From assembly GCF_019511665.1 (NCBI RefSeq), contig NZ_JAEUAW010000001.1, positions 310,001 through 374,000 of the forward strand: a stretch of DNA of 64,000 nt. Direction: 5' to 3'. The stretch is from Microbacterium jejuense (GTDB lineage Bacteria; Actinomycetota; Actinomycetes; Actinomycetales; Microbacteriaceae). Positions 15,271 to 23,133 of the stretch are shown piece after piece (the first letter of the stretch is position 1; each line of letters starts with the position of its first letter). Below the pieces are notes generated by a model. It worked only from the letters and a program-made list of their open reading frames with translations. It ran no database searches and was not told where the DNA came from. Made by a program: the position numbers and the translations under genes.

Positions 15271-15753
15271 ATGCCGGTACGCGCCGAGGACGTCACCATC
15301 CGCCCCATCGAGGTCTCGGACGCGGGGGAGGTGCTGACCCTGCAGCGCGCCGCGTTCGTTCAGGAGGCCCTGATCTACGACACCGTGCGAATGCCGGCGT
15401 TGACCCAGTCGCTCGACGAGCTCGAGGCCGAGCTCGTCGACAACCTCGGGTGCGTCGCGCGGGCGCAGCACCGCACGGTGGGCGCGGTGCGTGCGCAGCG
15501 CGACGGTGAGCTGCTGCTCGTCGGTCGTCTCGTGATCGCGCCGGACGTGCAGGGCGCGGGAATCGGATCCCGGCTGCTCGAGGCTGTCGAGCAGCGGGGG
15601 AGGGACAGGGGATGCCGGACGGCCGAGCTCTTCACGGGCTCCCTCAGCCAGGCCAACCTGCGCCTGTACACCCGGCTCGGCTACCGCGAGACGCAGCGCG
15701 TGGACGGCGACGACGGGATCCAGCAGGTCTTCCTGCGCAAGCCGCTCGACTGA
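15271..15753 (+). CDS. GNAT N-acetyltransferase
   Basis: 160 residues. The acetyl-CoA binding motif A is LVIAPDVQGAGIGSRLLEAV near residue 90, followed by LRLYTRLGYRETQRV typical of GNAT motif B. The substrate is unknown. It is convergent with the P450 operon; only 16 bases separate the two stops. Confidence 0.88.
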   Translation: MPVRAEDVTIRPIEVSDAGEVLTLQRAAFVQEALIYDTVRMPALTQSLDELEAELVDNLGCVARAQHRTVGAVRAQRDGELLLVGRLVIAPDVQGAGIGSRLLEAVEQRGRDRGCRTAELFTGSLSQANLRLYTRLGYRETQRVDGDDGIQQVFLRKPLD

Positions 15754-15769
15754 CGGCGTGCCGCGTGGC

Positions 15770-17110
15770 TCAGTGGAACGGGCAGCGCGAGGCTGCGCCG
15801 GCGCCACGGATGCGCACTCCCGACCGGGGCTTCGTCGGCAGTCTGCGCCGGTTCACTCCGAGCCCGGCATCGTCGATGTCGAGCCGCGGGTCGGCCAGCG
15901 CGGCGATCGCGGAGGCGAGCCCTGCGATGGCCAGTTTCTCGCCCGGGCACCGGTGACCCGTCCGGACGTCGGCGCCGCCGTGGGGGATGAACGCGGGCAG
16001 CGCCTCGTAGTCGTCGACACCGACGAACCGCGTCGGGTCGAAGCTGTCGGCATCCGGCCACGACGACGCATCGGTGTCGGTGCCGAGGATGTCGAGCACG
16101 ACGCGGCCGCCCGCGGCCAAGTGCACACCATCGAGCTCGACGTCCGCCGTCGCCCAGCCCGGGAGCATCGGCACGAACGGGGCCGTGCGCCGGACCTCCT
16201 GCGCGAACGCGACGGCCAGCGGGCCCGGCGCTGCGGATCCGGGTTCGGTCGCGGCGGGGTGGGCGGCGTCGGCGGCTTCGGACGCGATCCGTGTGCGCCA
16301 CTGGGGGCGATCGTGCAGCTCCTTGGCCGCGAAAGCGACGAACCTCGCCACGGCGATCATCGGGCGCAGGGTGTTCTGCAGCTCGATGCCCGCGAGCCGA
16401 GCGTCGAGCATCCGGCCCGAGGCGTCCTCGTGCCACGCCCACGCGTGCAGGGCCGTGCCGGGTGCCGGCGCGAGACGTCCGGTGCGCACGGCTTCGATGA
16501 GCCGCTGCGCGTGGCGGTCGGACCAGCTGCGGTTGACGACGGCGAGGGCGTACTGGGGCGAGTACGGCGACCCGAAGCCGTCGACGATCTGCGCGAGCCG
16601 CGCGGCCCAGCGCGTGCGCGCCGCCGCCGTTCCCGGAAGACCTGCCCACCGCATGACGGCACGGCCGAACACTCCCACGGCCGCGTCGTACGCAGATCGC
16701 CGTCCACCCGCCAGCCACGCGTCCGTCTCGCGAGCCCACTCCTCGCGGAGGAGAGGGCGCAGGCGAGCGACCTGCTCGTCCTCGTACGCGGCATCCACGA
16801 ACGTCGCCTTGCGGTGACGATGCGCGTCGCCGTCCAGGCTGTGGACCGAGCCGTGCCCGAACAGCGTCTCCTGCACGATGGCGGGCATGGCGCCGTGGCG
16901 GGCGATGAGCCCGTCGTCGTAGAACAGCGCCACGCCTTCGGCCCCGCGCACGAGCATCGCATCGCGGAACAGGAACCGCATCGGTGCGGATCGCGCGCCC
17001 GGGCGCACCCGTCGCCAGATGCGCGCACCGAAGTCGTAGCCGTGCGTGAGCAGGGCGGGAGCATCGTCGAGCAGGGGAGACCGACGGCGCTCGCGGGAGG
17101 CGTCCGTCAC
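15770..17110 (-). CDS. Cytochrome P450, CYP152-type fatty-acid peroxygenase
   Basis: 446 residues; GTG start overlapping the dehydrogenase stop by four bases. Heme Cys388 lies in HGGADVRTGHRCPGEKLAI. Arg249-Pro250 in NTLRPMIAVARF matches the substrate-carboxylate-binding Arg-Pro pair of CYP152 enzymes, and LFGHGSVHSLDGDAHRHRKA is the other family block. CYP152 members hydroxylate or decarboxylate fatty acids using hydrogen peroxide, so no reductase partner is needed. The usual P450 oxygen-activating Thr/acid pair is absent, as expected for this group. Alpha- versus beta-hydroxylation cannot be told. Confidence 0.88.
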   Translation of the reverse strand: MTDASRERRRSPLLDDAPALLTHGYDFGARIWRRVRPGARSAPMRFLFRDAMLVRGAEGVALFYDDGLIARHGAMPAIVQETLFGHGSVHSLDGDAHRHRKATFVDAAYEDEQVARLRPLLREEWARETDAWLAGGRRSAYDAAVGVFGRAVMRWAGLPGTAAARTRWAARLAQIVDGFGSPYSPQYALAVVNRSWSDRHAQRLIEAVRTGRLAPAPGTALHAWAWHEDASGRMLDARLAGIELQNTLRPMIAVARFVAFAAKELHDRPQWRTRIASEAADAAHPAATEPGSAAPGPLAVAFAQEVRRTAPFVPMLPGWATADVELDGVHLAAGGRVVLDILGTDTDASSWPDADSFDPTRFVGVDDYEALPAFIPHGGADVRTGHRCPGEKLAIAGLASAIAALADPRLDIDDAGLGVNRRRLPTKPRSGVRIRGAGAASRCPFH

Positions 17111-18282
17111 GGCTTGAGCACCACCTTGATGCATCCGTCCTCCTTCTTCTGGAACGTCTCGTACAGAGCCGGCGCCTCCTCGAGGGGCACGCGATGGGTG
17201 ACGAGATCCATCACGCCGAGAGGGTCGGCAGGGTCCTCGACCAGTGGCAGGAGCCGATCCGTCCACCGCTTCACGTTGCACTGGCCCATGCGCAGCGTCA
17301 CCTGCTTGTCGAACAGCGTCTTCATCGGCATGAGGTCGGCATCGCCGGCGTACACGCCGCTGAGCGACACGGTCCCTCCGCGGCGCACCAGGTCGATCGC
17401 TGCGTACAGCGCCGCGAGGCGGTCCATGCCGGCGGTCTCCATGACCTTCTGCGCGAGAGGGTCGGGCAGCAGTCCGACGGCCTGCTGCGCGAACTTGACC
17501 ACCCCGTTGCCGTGCGCTTCGAGTCCGACGGCATCCACGACGGCATCCGGTCCGCGTCCGTCGGTGAGATCGCGCAGCCGCTCGACGACGTCGTCCGTCA
17601 GTTCGAACGCGTCGACGCCGTGGCGCTCGGCCATGGCGCGCCGCTCGGGGACCGGGTCGACCGCGAGGACGCGGCATCCGCGATGCACCCCGATGCGGCT
17701 CACGAACTGGCCCACCGGGCCGAGCCCCAGGACGGCCAGCGTGCCGCCCTCCGGCAGGTGCGCGTACTCCACGCCCTGCCAGGCCGTCGGGAGGATGTCG
17801 CTGAGAAAGAGGTACCGCTCGTCGGGCAGGTCTTCAGCGACCCGCACCGTGTTGTACTCGGCGAGCGGCACACGCAGCAGTTCGGCCTGGCCGCCGGGCA
17901 CCTGGCCGTAGAGCTTCGTGTATCCGAACAGGGCAGCGCCGCTGCCGTACTCGGTCACCTGGGTGGTCTCGCACTGCGACTGCAGGCCGTGCCGGCACAT
18001 GAAGCAATGGCCGCACGCGATGTTGAACGGCACCACGACGCGGTCGCCGACGGCCAGCGTCGTCACCTCGGAGCCCACCGCCTCGACGACGCCCATGGAC
18101 TCGTGGCCGAGGATGTCGCCGGCGTCGAGGAACGGCCCGAACAGCTCGTACAGGTGCAGGTCCGACCCGCAGATCGCCGTCGACGTGATGCGCACGATGG
18201 CGTCCGTCGGGTCCTGGATCGTCGGATCCGGCACGGTCTCGACACTGATGCGCCGCTTGCCCTGCCATGTCACCGCTCGCAT
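17107..18282 (-). CDS. Zinc-dependent alcohol dehydrogenase (formaldehyde dehydrogenase-like MDR)
   Basis: 391 residues from the ATG at 18282. Catalytic zinc ligands are Cys in STAICGSDLHLY and His in LGHESMG; the four structural-zinc cysteines are in ACGHCFMCRHGLQSQC. The Rossmann motif is VLGLGPVGQFVSRIG. The length and the insert VGLEAHGNGVVKFAQQ match glutathione-independent formaldehyde-dehydrogenase-like MDR proteins. It is coupled by a GTGA overlap to the CYP152 gene, so the two may act on the same aldehyde/alcohol or fatty-acid chemistry. Confidence 0.88.
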   Translation of the reverse strand: MRAVTWQGKRRISVETVPDPTIQDPTDAIVRITSTAICGSDLHLYELFGPFLDAGDILGHESMGVVEAVGSEVTTLAVGDRVVVPFNIACGHCFMCRHGLQSQCETTQVTEYGSGAALFGYTKLYGQVPGGQAELLRVPLAEYNTVRVAEDLPDERYLFLSDILPTAWQGVEYAHLPEGGTLAVLGLGPVGQFVSRIGVHRGCRVLAVDPVPERRAMAERHGVDAFELTDDVVERLRDLTDGRGPDAVVDAVGLEAHGNGVVKFAQQAVGLLPDPLAQKVMETAGMDRLAALYAAIDLVRRGGTVSLSGVYAGDADLMPMKTLFDKQVTLRMGQCNVKRWTDRLLPLVEDPADPLGVMDLVTHRVPLEEAPALYETFQKKEDGCIKVVLKP

Positions 18283-18429
18283 GACGTCGCCCCGTTCGTT
18301 CGGTCTCGCGTGAGCCGGAACGCTCACGCATGCCCGAACGTACGCTCCGCGGGCGGCGGTGGGGCGTGGGTTGACGGGACCGCGGGGGGATGCAACCATG
18401 ACCCGCCGCACAGCCGCGGCGGGCCCGCG

Positions 18430-18918
18430 TCAGCGGTAGTTGACGAACTGGAGGTCGACGTCGAGGTCGGCCGCCTTGAGCAGGCGCTGGACCTCCTGCA
18501 GGTCGTCGCGGGACTTCGACTGCACGCGCAGCTCGTCGCCCTGGATCTGCGCCTTGACCGACTTGGGGCCCTCGTCGCGGATGATCTTCGAGATCTTCTT
18601 GGCGTTCTCGGACGAGATGCCGTCCTTGATCGTCGAGGTGATGCGGTACTCCTTGGAGCCTGCGACCGGGTCGCCCGTCTCGAGGCTCTTGAGCGAGATG
18701 CCGCGCTTGATGAGCTTCGACTGGAACACGTCGAGCACAGCCTTGGCGCGCTCCTCGGTGCTGGCCTTGATCAGCACGGCCTCGCCGCTCCACTCGATCG
18801 AGGCGCCGGTGCCCTTGAAGTCGTAGCGCTGCTCGACCTCCTTGCGGGCCTGGTTCAGGGCGTTGTCGGCCTCCTGGTGGTCGACTTTCGAGACGATGTC
18901 AAAGGAGCTGTCAGCCAT
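18430..18918 (-). CDS. yajQ: YajQ family nucleotide-binding protein
   Basis: 162 residues. The family pattern runs throughout: [67 protein letters not shown]. YajQ proteins bind nucleic acid or cyclic di-GMP in some bacteria; the role in actinobacteria is unclear. The start ATG follows minus-strand TAGACT by seven bases, suggesting leaderless transcription. Confidence 0.92.
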   Translation of the reverse strand: MADSSFDIVSKVDHQEADNALNQARKEVEQRYDFKGTGASIEWSGEAVLIKASTEERAKAVLDVFQSKLIKRGISLKSLETGDPVAGSKEYRITSTIKDGISSENAKKISKIIRDEGPKSVKAQIQGDELRVQSKSRDDLQEVQRLLKAADLDVDLQFVNYR

Positions 18919-18925
18919 GCCGGGC

Positions 18926-18931
18926 AGTCTA
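18926..18931 (-). promoter_or_regulatory. -10 element TAGACT of yajQ
   Basis: Minus-strand TAGACT (plus-strand AGTCTA) seven bases before the yajQ ATG at 18918. Confidence 0.5.
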
Positions 18932-18969
18932 TCCGCGGCCGTCGCGCCGTGTGGAGAAGTGGATGCCGC

Positions 18970-19011
18970 TGCAAGCGGTTCCAGGGATGGACAGGCGTGC
19001 AAGCGGTTCCA
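18970..19011 (+). promoter_or_regulatory. Two identical LacI-type operators upstream of malE
   Basis: TGCAAGCGGTTCCA occurs at 18970-18983 and again, identically, at 18998-19011, 28 bases apart. The shape TGnAAnCGnTnnCA is the standard LacI/GalR half-palindrome. They lie about 50-90 bases upstream of the malE promoter and could hold a DNA loop with the operator at 19086. Confidence 0.7.
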
Positions 19012-19058
19012 TGATGGCCTGTCAAAGTCACAGCGCGATATCGATCAGGAGCCGGTGT

Positions 19059-19099
19059 TGCCATATATCGACTGCCGTTGCAGAATGTAAGCGCTTGCA
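19059..19099 (+). promoter_or_regulatory. malE promoter with overlapping LacI-type operator
   Basis: -35 TTGCCA at 19059-19064 and -10 CAGAAT at 19081-19086, 16 bases apart. The operator TGTAAGCGCTTGCA at 19086-19099 covers the end of the -10 and the predicted start, so a LacI-family repressor would block initiation. The leader to the malE ATG is about 90 bases. Confidence 0.65.
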
Positions 19100-19185
19100 A
19101 TCGCAGCGAAACGAGTCGAACCCGCACTGTCGCGCCCCGGCAGCGCGGCCGGACTCACTCAGTACTCCAGAGAGGCACTGCACCG

Positions 19186-20412
19186 ATGAAGGTGAACAAG
19201 AAGAGCTGGCTCGCGGTCGGCGGTATCGCCGTCGCGTCGATCATCCTGGCGGGCTGCTCGAGCAGCAACGCTTCGGGCGACAGCAAGGACGACTCGAGCG
19301 CGAGCACGCTCACCGTCTGGGTCGACACCGAGCGCGTGGACGCCATGAAGGGCGCCGTCGAGGCGTACGAGGACAAGACCGGCGTCACGGTCAAGCTCGT
19401 CGGCAAGGACAACGCCAAGATCAAGGACGACTTCATCCAGCAGGTGCCGACCGGCAAGGGTCCTGACGTCGTCATGGGTGCGCACGACTGGCTCGGCGAG
19501 CTCTCGACCAACGGCGTCGTCGCCCCGATCGAGCTCGGCGACTCGGCTGACGGCTACCTCCCGGTCGCGCTGCAGGCGTCGACCTACGAGGGCACGACGT
19601 ACATGCTCCCCTACGCGGTGGAGAACATCGCGATCCTGCGCAACGCCGACCTGATCCCCGAGCCCGCCACGAGCTTCGACGACATGATCGCCAAGGGCAC
19701 GGCCGCGGGCCTTGCCACCCCGTTCGTCGTCGAGCAGGGCGTGGAGGGCAACCCGTACCACCTGTACCCGTTCCAGACTGCGTTCGGCGCCCCCGTCTTC
19801 GGCACTGACGCCGAGGGCAACTACGACCCCGCCGACCTGCAGATCGGCAACGAGGGCGGCTTCGAGTTCGCCAACTGGCTCGGCGCGCAGGGCGCTGCGG
19901 GCACCCTCAACACCGACGTCGACGGCGACATCGCCAAGACCAAGTTCACGAGCGGCGAGGCGGCCTTCTGGCTCACCGGTCCGTGGAACGTCGGCGCCGC
20001 GACCGACGCGGGCATCAACGTCGCGATCGACCAGATCCCCAGCCCGACCGGCGAGGTCGCATCGCCGTTCGCCGGAGTGAAGGGCTTCTTCGTGAGCTCC
20101 GAGTCGAAGAACAAGGTGGCCGCGAACGACTTCCTCGTCAACTACATCGGCACCGAGGACGTGCAGCTCGACCTGTTCAAGGCCGGCAACGTGCTGCCCG
20201 CACTGAAGGTCGCCGCTGACACCGCGGCCGCCGACCCGATCATCGCCGGCTTCCAGAAGGTCGGCGAGGACGCGGTGCCGATGCCCGCGATCCCGGCCAT
20301 GGGCTCGGTGTGGCAGTACTGGGGCATCGCGGAGGCCGCCATCATCAACGGCGCCGACCCGACGACCACGTGGCAGAAGCTCACGGACGACGTGGCTGCC
20401 GCCATCAAGTGA
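19186..20412 (+). CDS. malE: Maltose/maltodextrin-binding lipoprotein
   Basis: 408 residues. The lipoprotein signal ends in the lipobox LAGC with Cys24. The mature part is an SBP_bac_1 (cluster B) binding protein: STLTVWVDTERVDAMKG, GKGPDVVMGAHDWLGELSTN, YMLPYAVENIAILRN, GEAAFWLTGPWNVGAATDAG. It binds malto-oligosaccharides outside the membrane and feeds MalF-MalG. The upstream operators and downstream GH13 enzyme support this substrate. No ATPase gene is in the operon. Confidence 0.9.
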   Translation: MKVNKKSWLAVGGIAVASIILAGCSSSNASGDSKDDSSASTLTVWVDTERVDAMKGAVEAYEDKTGVTVKLVGKDNAKIKDDFIQQVPTGKGPDVVMGAHDWLGELSTNGVVAPIELGDSADGYLPVALQASTYEGTTYMLPYAVENIAILRNADLIPEPATSFDDMIAKGTAAGLATPFVVEQGVEGNPYHLYPFQTAFGAPVFGTDAEGNYDPADLQIGNEGGFEFANWLGAQGAAGTLNTDVDGDIAKTKFTSGEAAFWLTGPWNVGAATDAGINVAIDQIPSPTGEVASPFAGVKGFFVSSESKNKVAANDFLVNYIGTEDVQLDLFKAGNVLPALKVAADTAAADPIIAGFQKVGEDAVPMPAIPAMGSVWQYWGIAEAAIINGADPTTTWQKLTDDVAAAIK

Positions 20413-20440
20413 TCACCTGCGGTCACACGACCGCGAACGC

Positions 20441-20474
20441 GACCGGGACGGATGCCGCGGCATCCGTCCCGGTC
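20441..20474 (+). terminator. Long perfect hairpin between malE and malF
   Basis: A 34-base perfect palindrome (17-bp arms with GGATGCCG at the centre) 29 bases after the malE stop and 20 before the malF ATG. There is no T-run. It probably stabilises or partly terminates the malE part of the mRNA, giving more binding protein than permease. Confidence 0.65.
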
Positions 20475-20493
20475 CCGATGATGAGGACGCTCC

Positions 20494-22101
20494 ATGACCG
20501 ACACCATCACCACCGAGACGGGTGAGGCGGCACCCCCGCAGACGCCGAAGCAGCGCAGCGCCGCCCGCATCGCGGACGCCGCCGGCGGCAAGACCCGCTG
20601 GCTCATGCTCAAGATCGCGCTGCTCGCGATCGTCGACGCGATCGCCCTGTACGCCGTCTTCGTGCTCTTCATGCACAACGAGTGGCTGGTCCTCGGACTC
20701 GTCGTGGCGGTCACGATCCTCGTCAACTGGATCTACTTCTCGCGCAAGCGGATCCCCGCCAAGTACCTCACGCCGGGCATCATCCTGCTCGTCGTCTTCC
20801 AGATCTTCACGCTCCTCTACACGGCGTACATCGGCTTCACCAACTACGGCACCGGACACAACGGCACGAAGGACCAGGCGATCGCATCGCTCATGCGCTC
20901 GTCGCTGGTACGCGTCGAGGACTCGCCGACGTACGACGTGACCGTCGTGGAGCGCCTCAACGAACTCGGGCTGCTCGTCACCGACCCGACCGACGGCGAC
21001 GTGTCGGTCGGCACCAACACGCAGCCACTCGAGCCGGTCGACGTCTCGGCCGACGGCACCGTCGAGGGCTGGACGACCCTCACGTTCGCCGACGTGCTGC
21101 AGCGCAGCGACGAGGTCGAGGCGCTCGCCGTCCCCTACAGCGACGACCCCAACGACGGGGCGATCCGCACGCAGGACGGCCAGAAGGGCTACCTCTACGT
21201 CTCGACCCTCGACTACGACCCGGTCGCCGACACGATGACCGACACGACCACGGGGACGGTCTATGCCGACACCGGCGACGGCGCGTTCACGTCAGAGTCG
21301 GGCGAGCAGCTGCTGCCCGGCTGGCAGGTCTTCGTCGGCTTCGACAACTTCGTCCGCGCCCTCACCGACACGTCGATCCGCGGTCCGCTGCTGGCCGTCA
21401 CGGCCTGGACGTTCGTGTTCGCGGCGGTGTCTGTCGCATCCACCTTCTTCCTCGGTCTGCTGCTCGCGCTGGTCTTCCAGAACAAGCGCATGAGGTTCAA
21501 GAACGGCTACCGGATCATGCTGATCCTGCCGTACGCGTTCCCCGCGTTCCTGTCAGCCCTCATCTGGGCGGGCATGATGAACAAGAGCTTCGGGTTCATC
21601 AACCAGGTGCTGCTCGGCGGCGCTGAGATCCCCTGGCTGACCGACCCGTGGCTCGCGAAGATCTCCGTGCTGATCGTCAACCTCTGGCTCGGCTTCCCGT
21701 ACATGTTCCTCGTGTGCATGGGGGCACTGCAGGGCATCCCCGAAGAGGTCAACGAGGCCGGCGTGATGGACGGCGCCAACCCCTGGCAGATCTTCCGCCG
21801 CATCAAGCTGCCGCTGCTGCTGGTCACGGTCACGCCCCTGCTGATCGCGTCCTTCGCGTTCAACTTCAACAACTTCAACCTGATCTACATGCTCACCGGC
21901 GGTGGGCCACGTTTCACCGACGTGTCGATACCCGTCGGGCAGACCGACATCCTCATCTCGATGGTCTACAAGGTGGCCTTCACCGGCCAGAACCGCGATT
22001 ACGGCCTTGCCTCCGCCTTCACCATCCTGATCTTCATCGTGGTGGCCGTGATCTCGATCATCAGCTTCCGCAAGACCAAGGCCCTCGAGGAGCTGAACTG
22101 A
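20494..22101 (+). CDS. malF: Maltose ABC transporter permease MalF
   Basis: 535 residues, much longer than ordinary sugar permeases because of a large extracytoplasmic loop (about 115-280) of the MalF P2 type. Transmembrane segments lie near 38-60, 64-84, 94-115, 295-325, 340-365, 385-410, 450-470 and 500-525. The EAA loop that contacts the ATPase is EEVNEAGVMDGANPWQIF near residue 420. It works with MalG and a shared MsiK/MalK-type ATPase encoded elsewhere. Confidence 0.92.
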   Translation: MTDTITTETGEAAPPQTPKQRSAARIADAAGGKTRWLMLKIALLAIVDAIALYAVFVLFMHNEWLVLGLVVAVTILVNWIYFSRKRIPAKYLTPGIILLVVFQIFTLLYTAYIGFTNYGTGHNGTKDQAIASLMRSSLVRVEDSPTYDVTVVERLNELGLLVTDPTDGDVSVGTNTQPLEPVDVSADGTVEGWTTLTFADVLQRSDEVEALAVPYSDDPNDGAIRTQDGQKGYLYVSTLDYDPVADTMTDTTTGTVYADTGDGAFTSESGEQLLPGWQVFVGFDNFVRALTDTSIRGPLLAVTAWTFVFAAVSVASTFFLGLLLALVFQNKRMRFKNGYRIMLILPYAFPAFLSALIWAGMMNKSFGFINQVLLGGAEIPWLTDPWLAKISVLIVNLWLGFPYMFLVCMGALQGIPEEVNEAGVMDGANPWQIFRRIKLPLLLVTVTPLLIASFAFNFNNFNLIYMLTGGGPRFTDVSIPVGQTDILISMVYKVAFTGQNRDYGLASAFTILIFIVVAVISIISFRKTKALEELN

Positions 22102-22102
22102 C

Positions 22103-23032
22103 ATGGCACAGACCGCTCTGACCGAAGCCCCTGCCGACGCACCGGCGGCGGCCGCCGCATCCGCGCCGCGCCGCCGCTCGTTCGGCAAGTGGTTCGCCGA
22201 CACCGGCTGGCGCCACGTCGTCGCGATCGTCGTCTCGATCTTCGCGATCTTCCCGCTGCTGTACGTGCTGTCGGCGTCGCTGAACTCCAACGGCACGCTC
22301 ATCGGCAGCAACCAGCTGTTCTCGCAGATCAGCCTCGACAGCTATGTGCGCATGCTGACGAATCCTGATGTGCCCTACCCGATGTGGTTCCTCAACACGA
22401 TGGTCGTGGCCGCCGTGACGGGTTTCACGATGGTGTTCATCGGGGCGCTCGCGGCGTATGCCTTCTCGCGCATGCGCTTCGCGGGGCGCCGTGTCGGCCT
22501 CATCACGATCGTGGTCGTGCAGATGTTCCCGCAGCTGCTCGCCGTGGTCGCCATCTTCCTCATGATGAGCGCGATCGGCGACTGGTTCCCCGCCATCGGG
22601 CTGAACACGCTGAGCGGCCTGATCCTCATCTACCTGGGCGGCGCGCTGGGCGTGAACACGTACCTCATGTACGGCTTCTTCAACACGATCCCCAAGGAGC
22701 TCGACGAGGCCGCCAAGATCGATGGCGCCGGGCATGCCCGGATCTTCTTCACGATCATCCTGCGACTGGTGGCCCCGATCCTCGCGGTCGTCGGTCTGCT
22801 GTCGTTCATCGGCATCGTGAACGAGTACGTGATCGCGAGCGTCATGCTCATCGACCCCGAGAAGAAGACGCTCGTCGTCGGACTCACCCAGCTCGTCTCG
22901 AACCCCCGCTACGCGGACTGGTCGGCGTTCTCGGCCGGCGCCGTGATGGCCGCCATCCCGGTCGTGGTGCTGTTCCTGCTGCTGCAGAAGTACATCGTCG
23001 GCGGTCTCACCGCCGGAGCGACGAAGGGCTGA
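22103..23032 (+). CDS. malG: Maltose ABC transporter permease MalG
   Basis: 309 residues, six membrane segments, starting one base after the malF stop. The EAA loop KELDEAAKIDGAGHARIFF is near residue 200. The C-terminus QKYIVGGLTAGATKG is the usual MalG ending. It is the second permease half of the maltodextrin importer. Confidence 0.93.
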   Translation: MAQTALTEAPADAPAAAAASAPRRRSFGKWFADTGWRHVVAIVVSIFAIFPLLYVLSASLNSNGTLIGSNQLFSQISLDSYVRMLTNPDVPYPMWFLNTMVVAAVTGFTMVFIGALAAYAFSRMRFAGRRVGLITIVVVQMFPQLLAVVAIFLMMSAIGDWFPAIGLNTLSGLILIYLGGALGVNTYLMYGFFNTIPKELDEAAKIDGAGHARIFFTIILRLVAPILAVVGLLSFIGIVNEYVIASVMLIDPEKKTLVVGLTQLVSNPRYADWSAFSAGAVMAAIPVVVLFLLLQKYIVGGLTAGATKG

Positions 23033-23038
23033 TCGATC

Positions 23039-23084
23039 GGATGCCGCACCCTGGGCGCTCCCGTGCGCGCGGGGTGCGGCATCC
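23039..23084 (+). terminator. Hairpin after malG
   Basis: GGATGCCGCACCC pairs with GGGTGCGGCATCC around a 20-base loop, seven bases after the malG stop. It separates malG from the GH13 gene, which has its own possible -10 (TAGCAT, 23092-23097). Confidence 0.6.
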
Positions 23085-23133
23085 CTCGTCGTAGCATGAG
23101 CGCGGACGCGCCCGACCGTCGAAAGGCCCGAGC

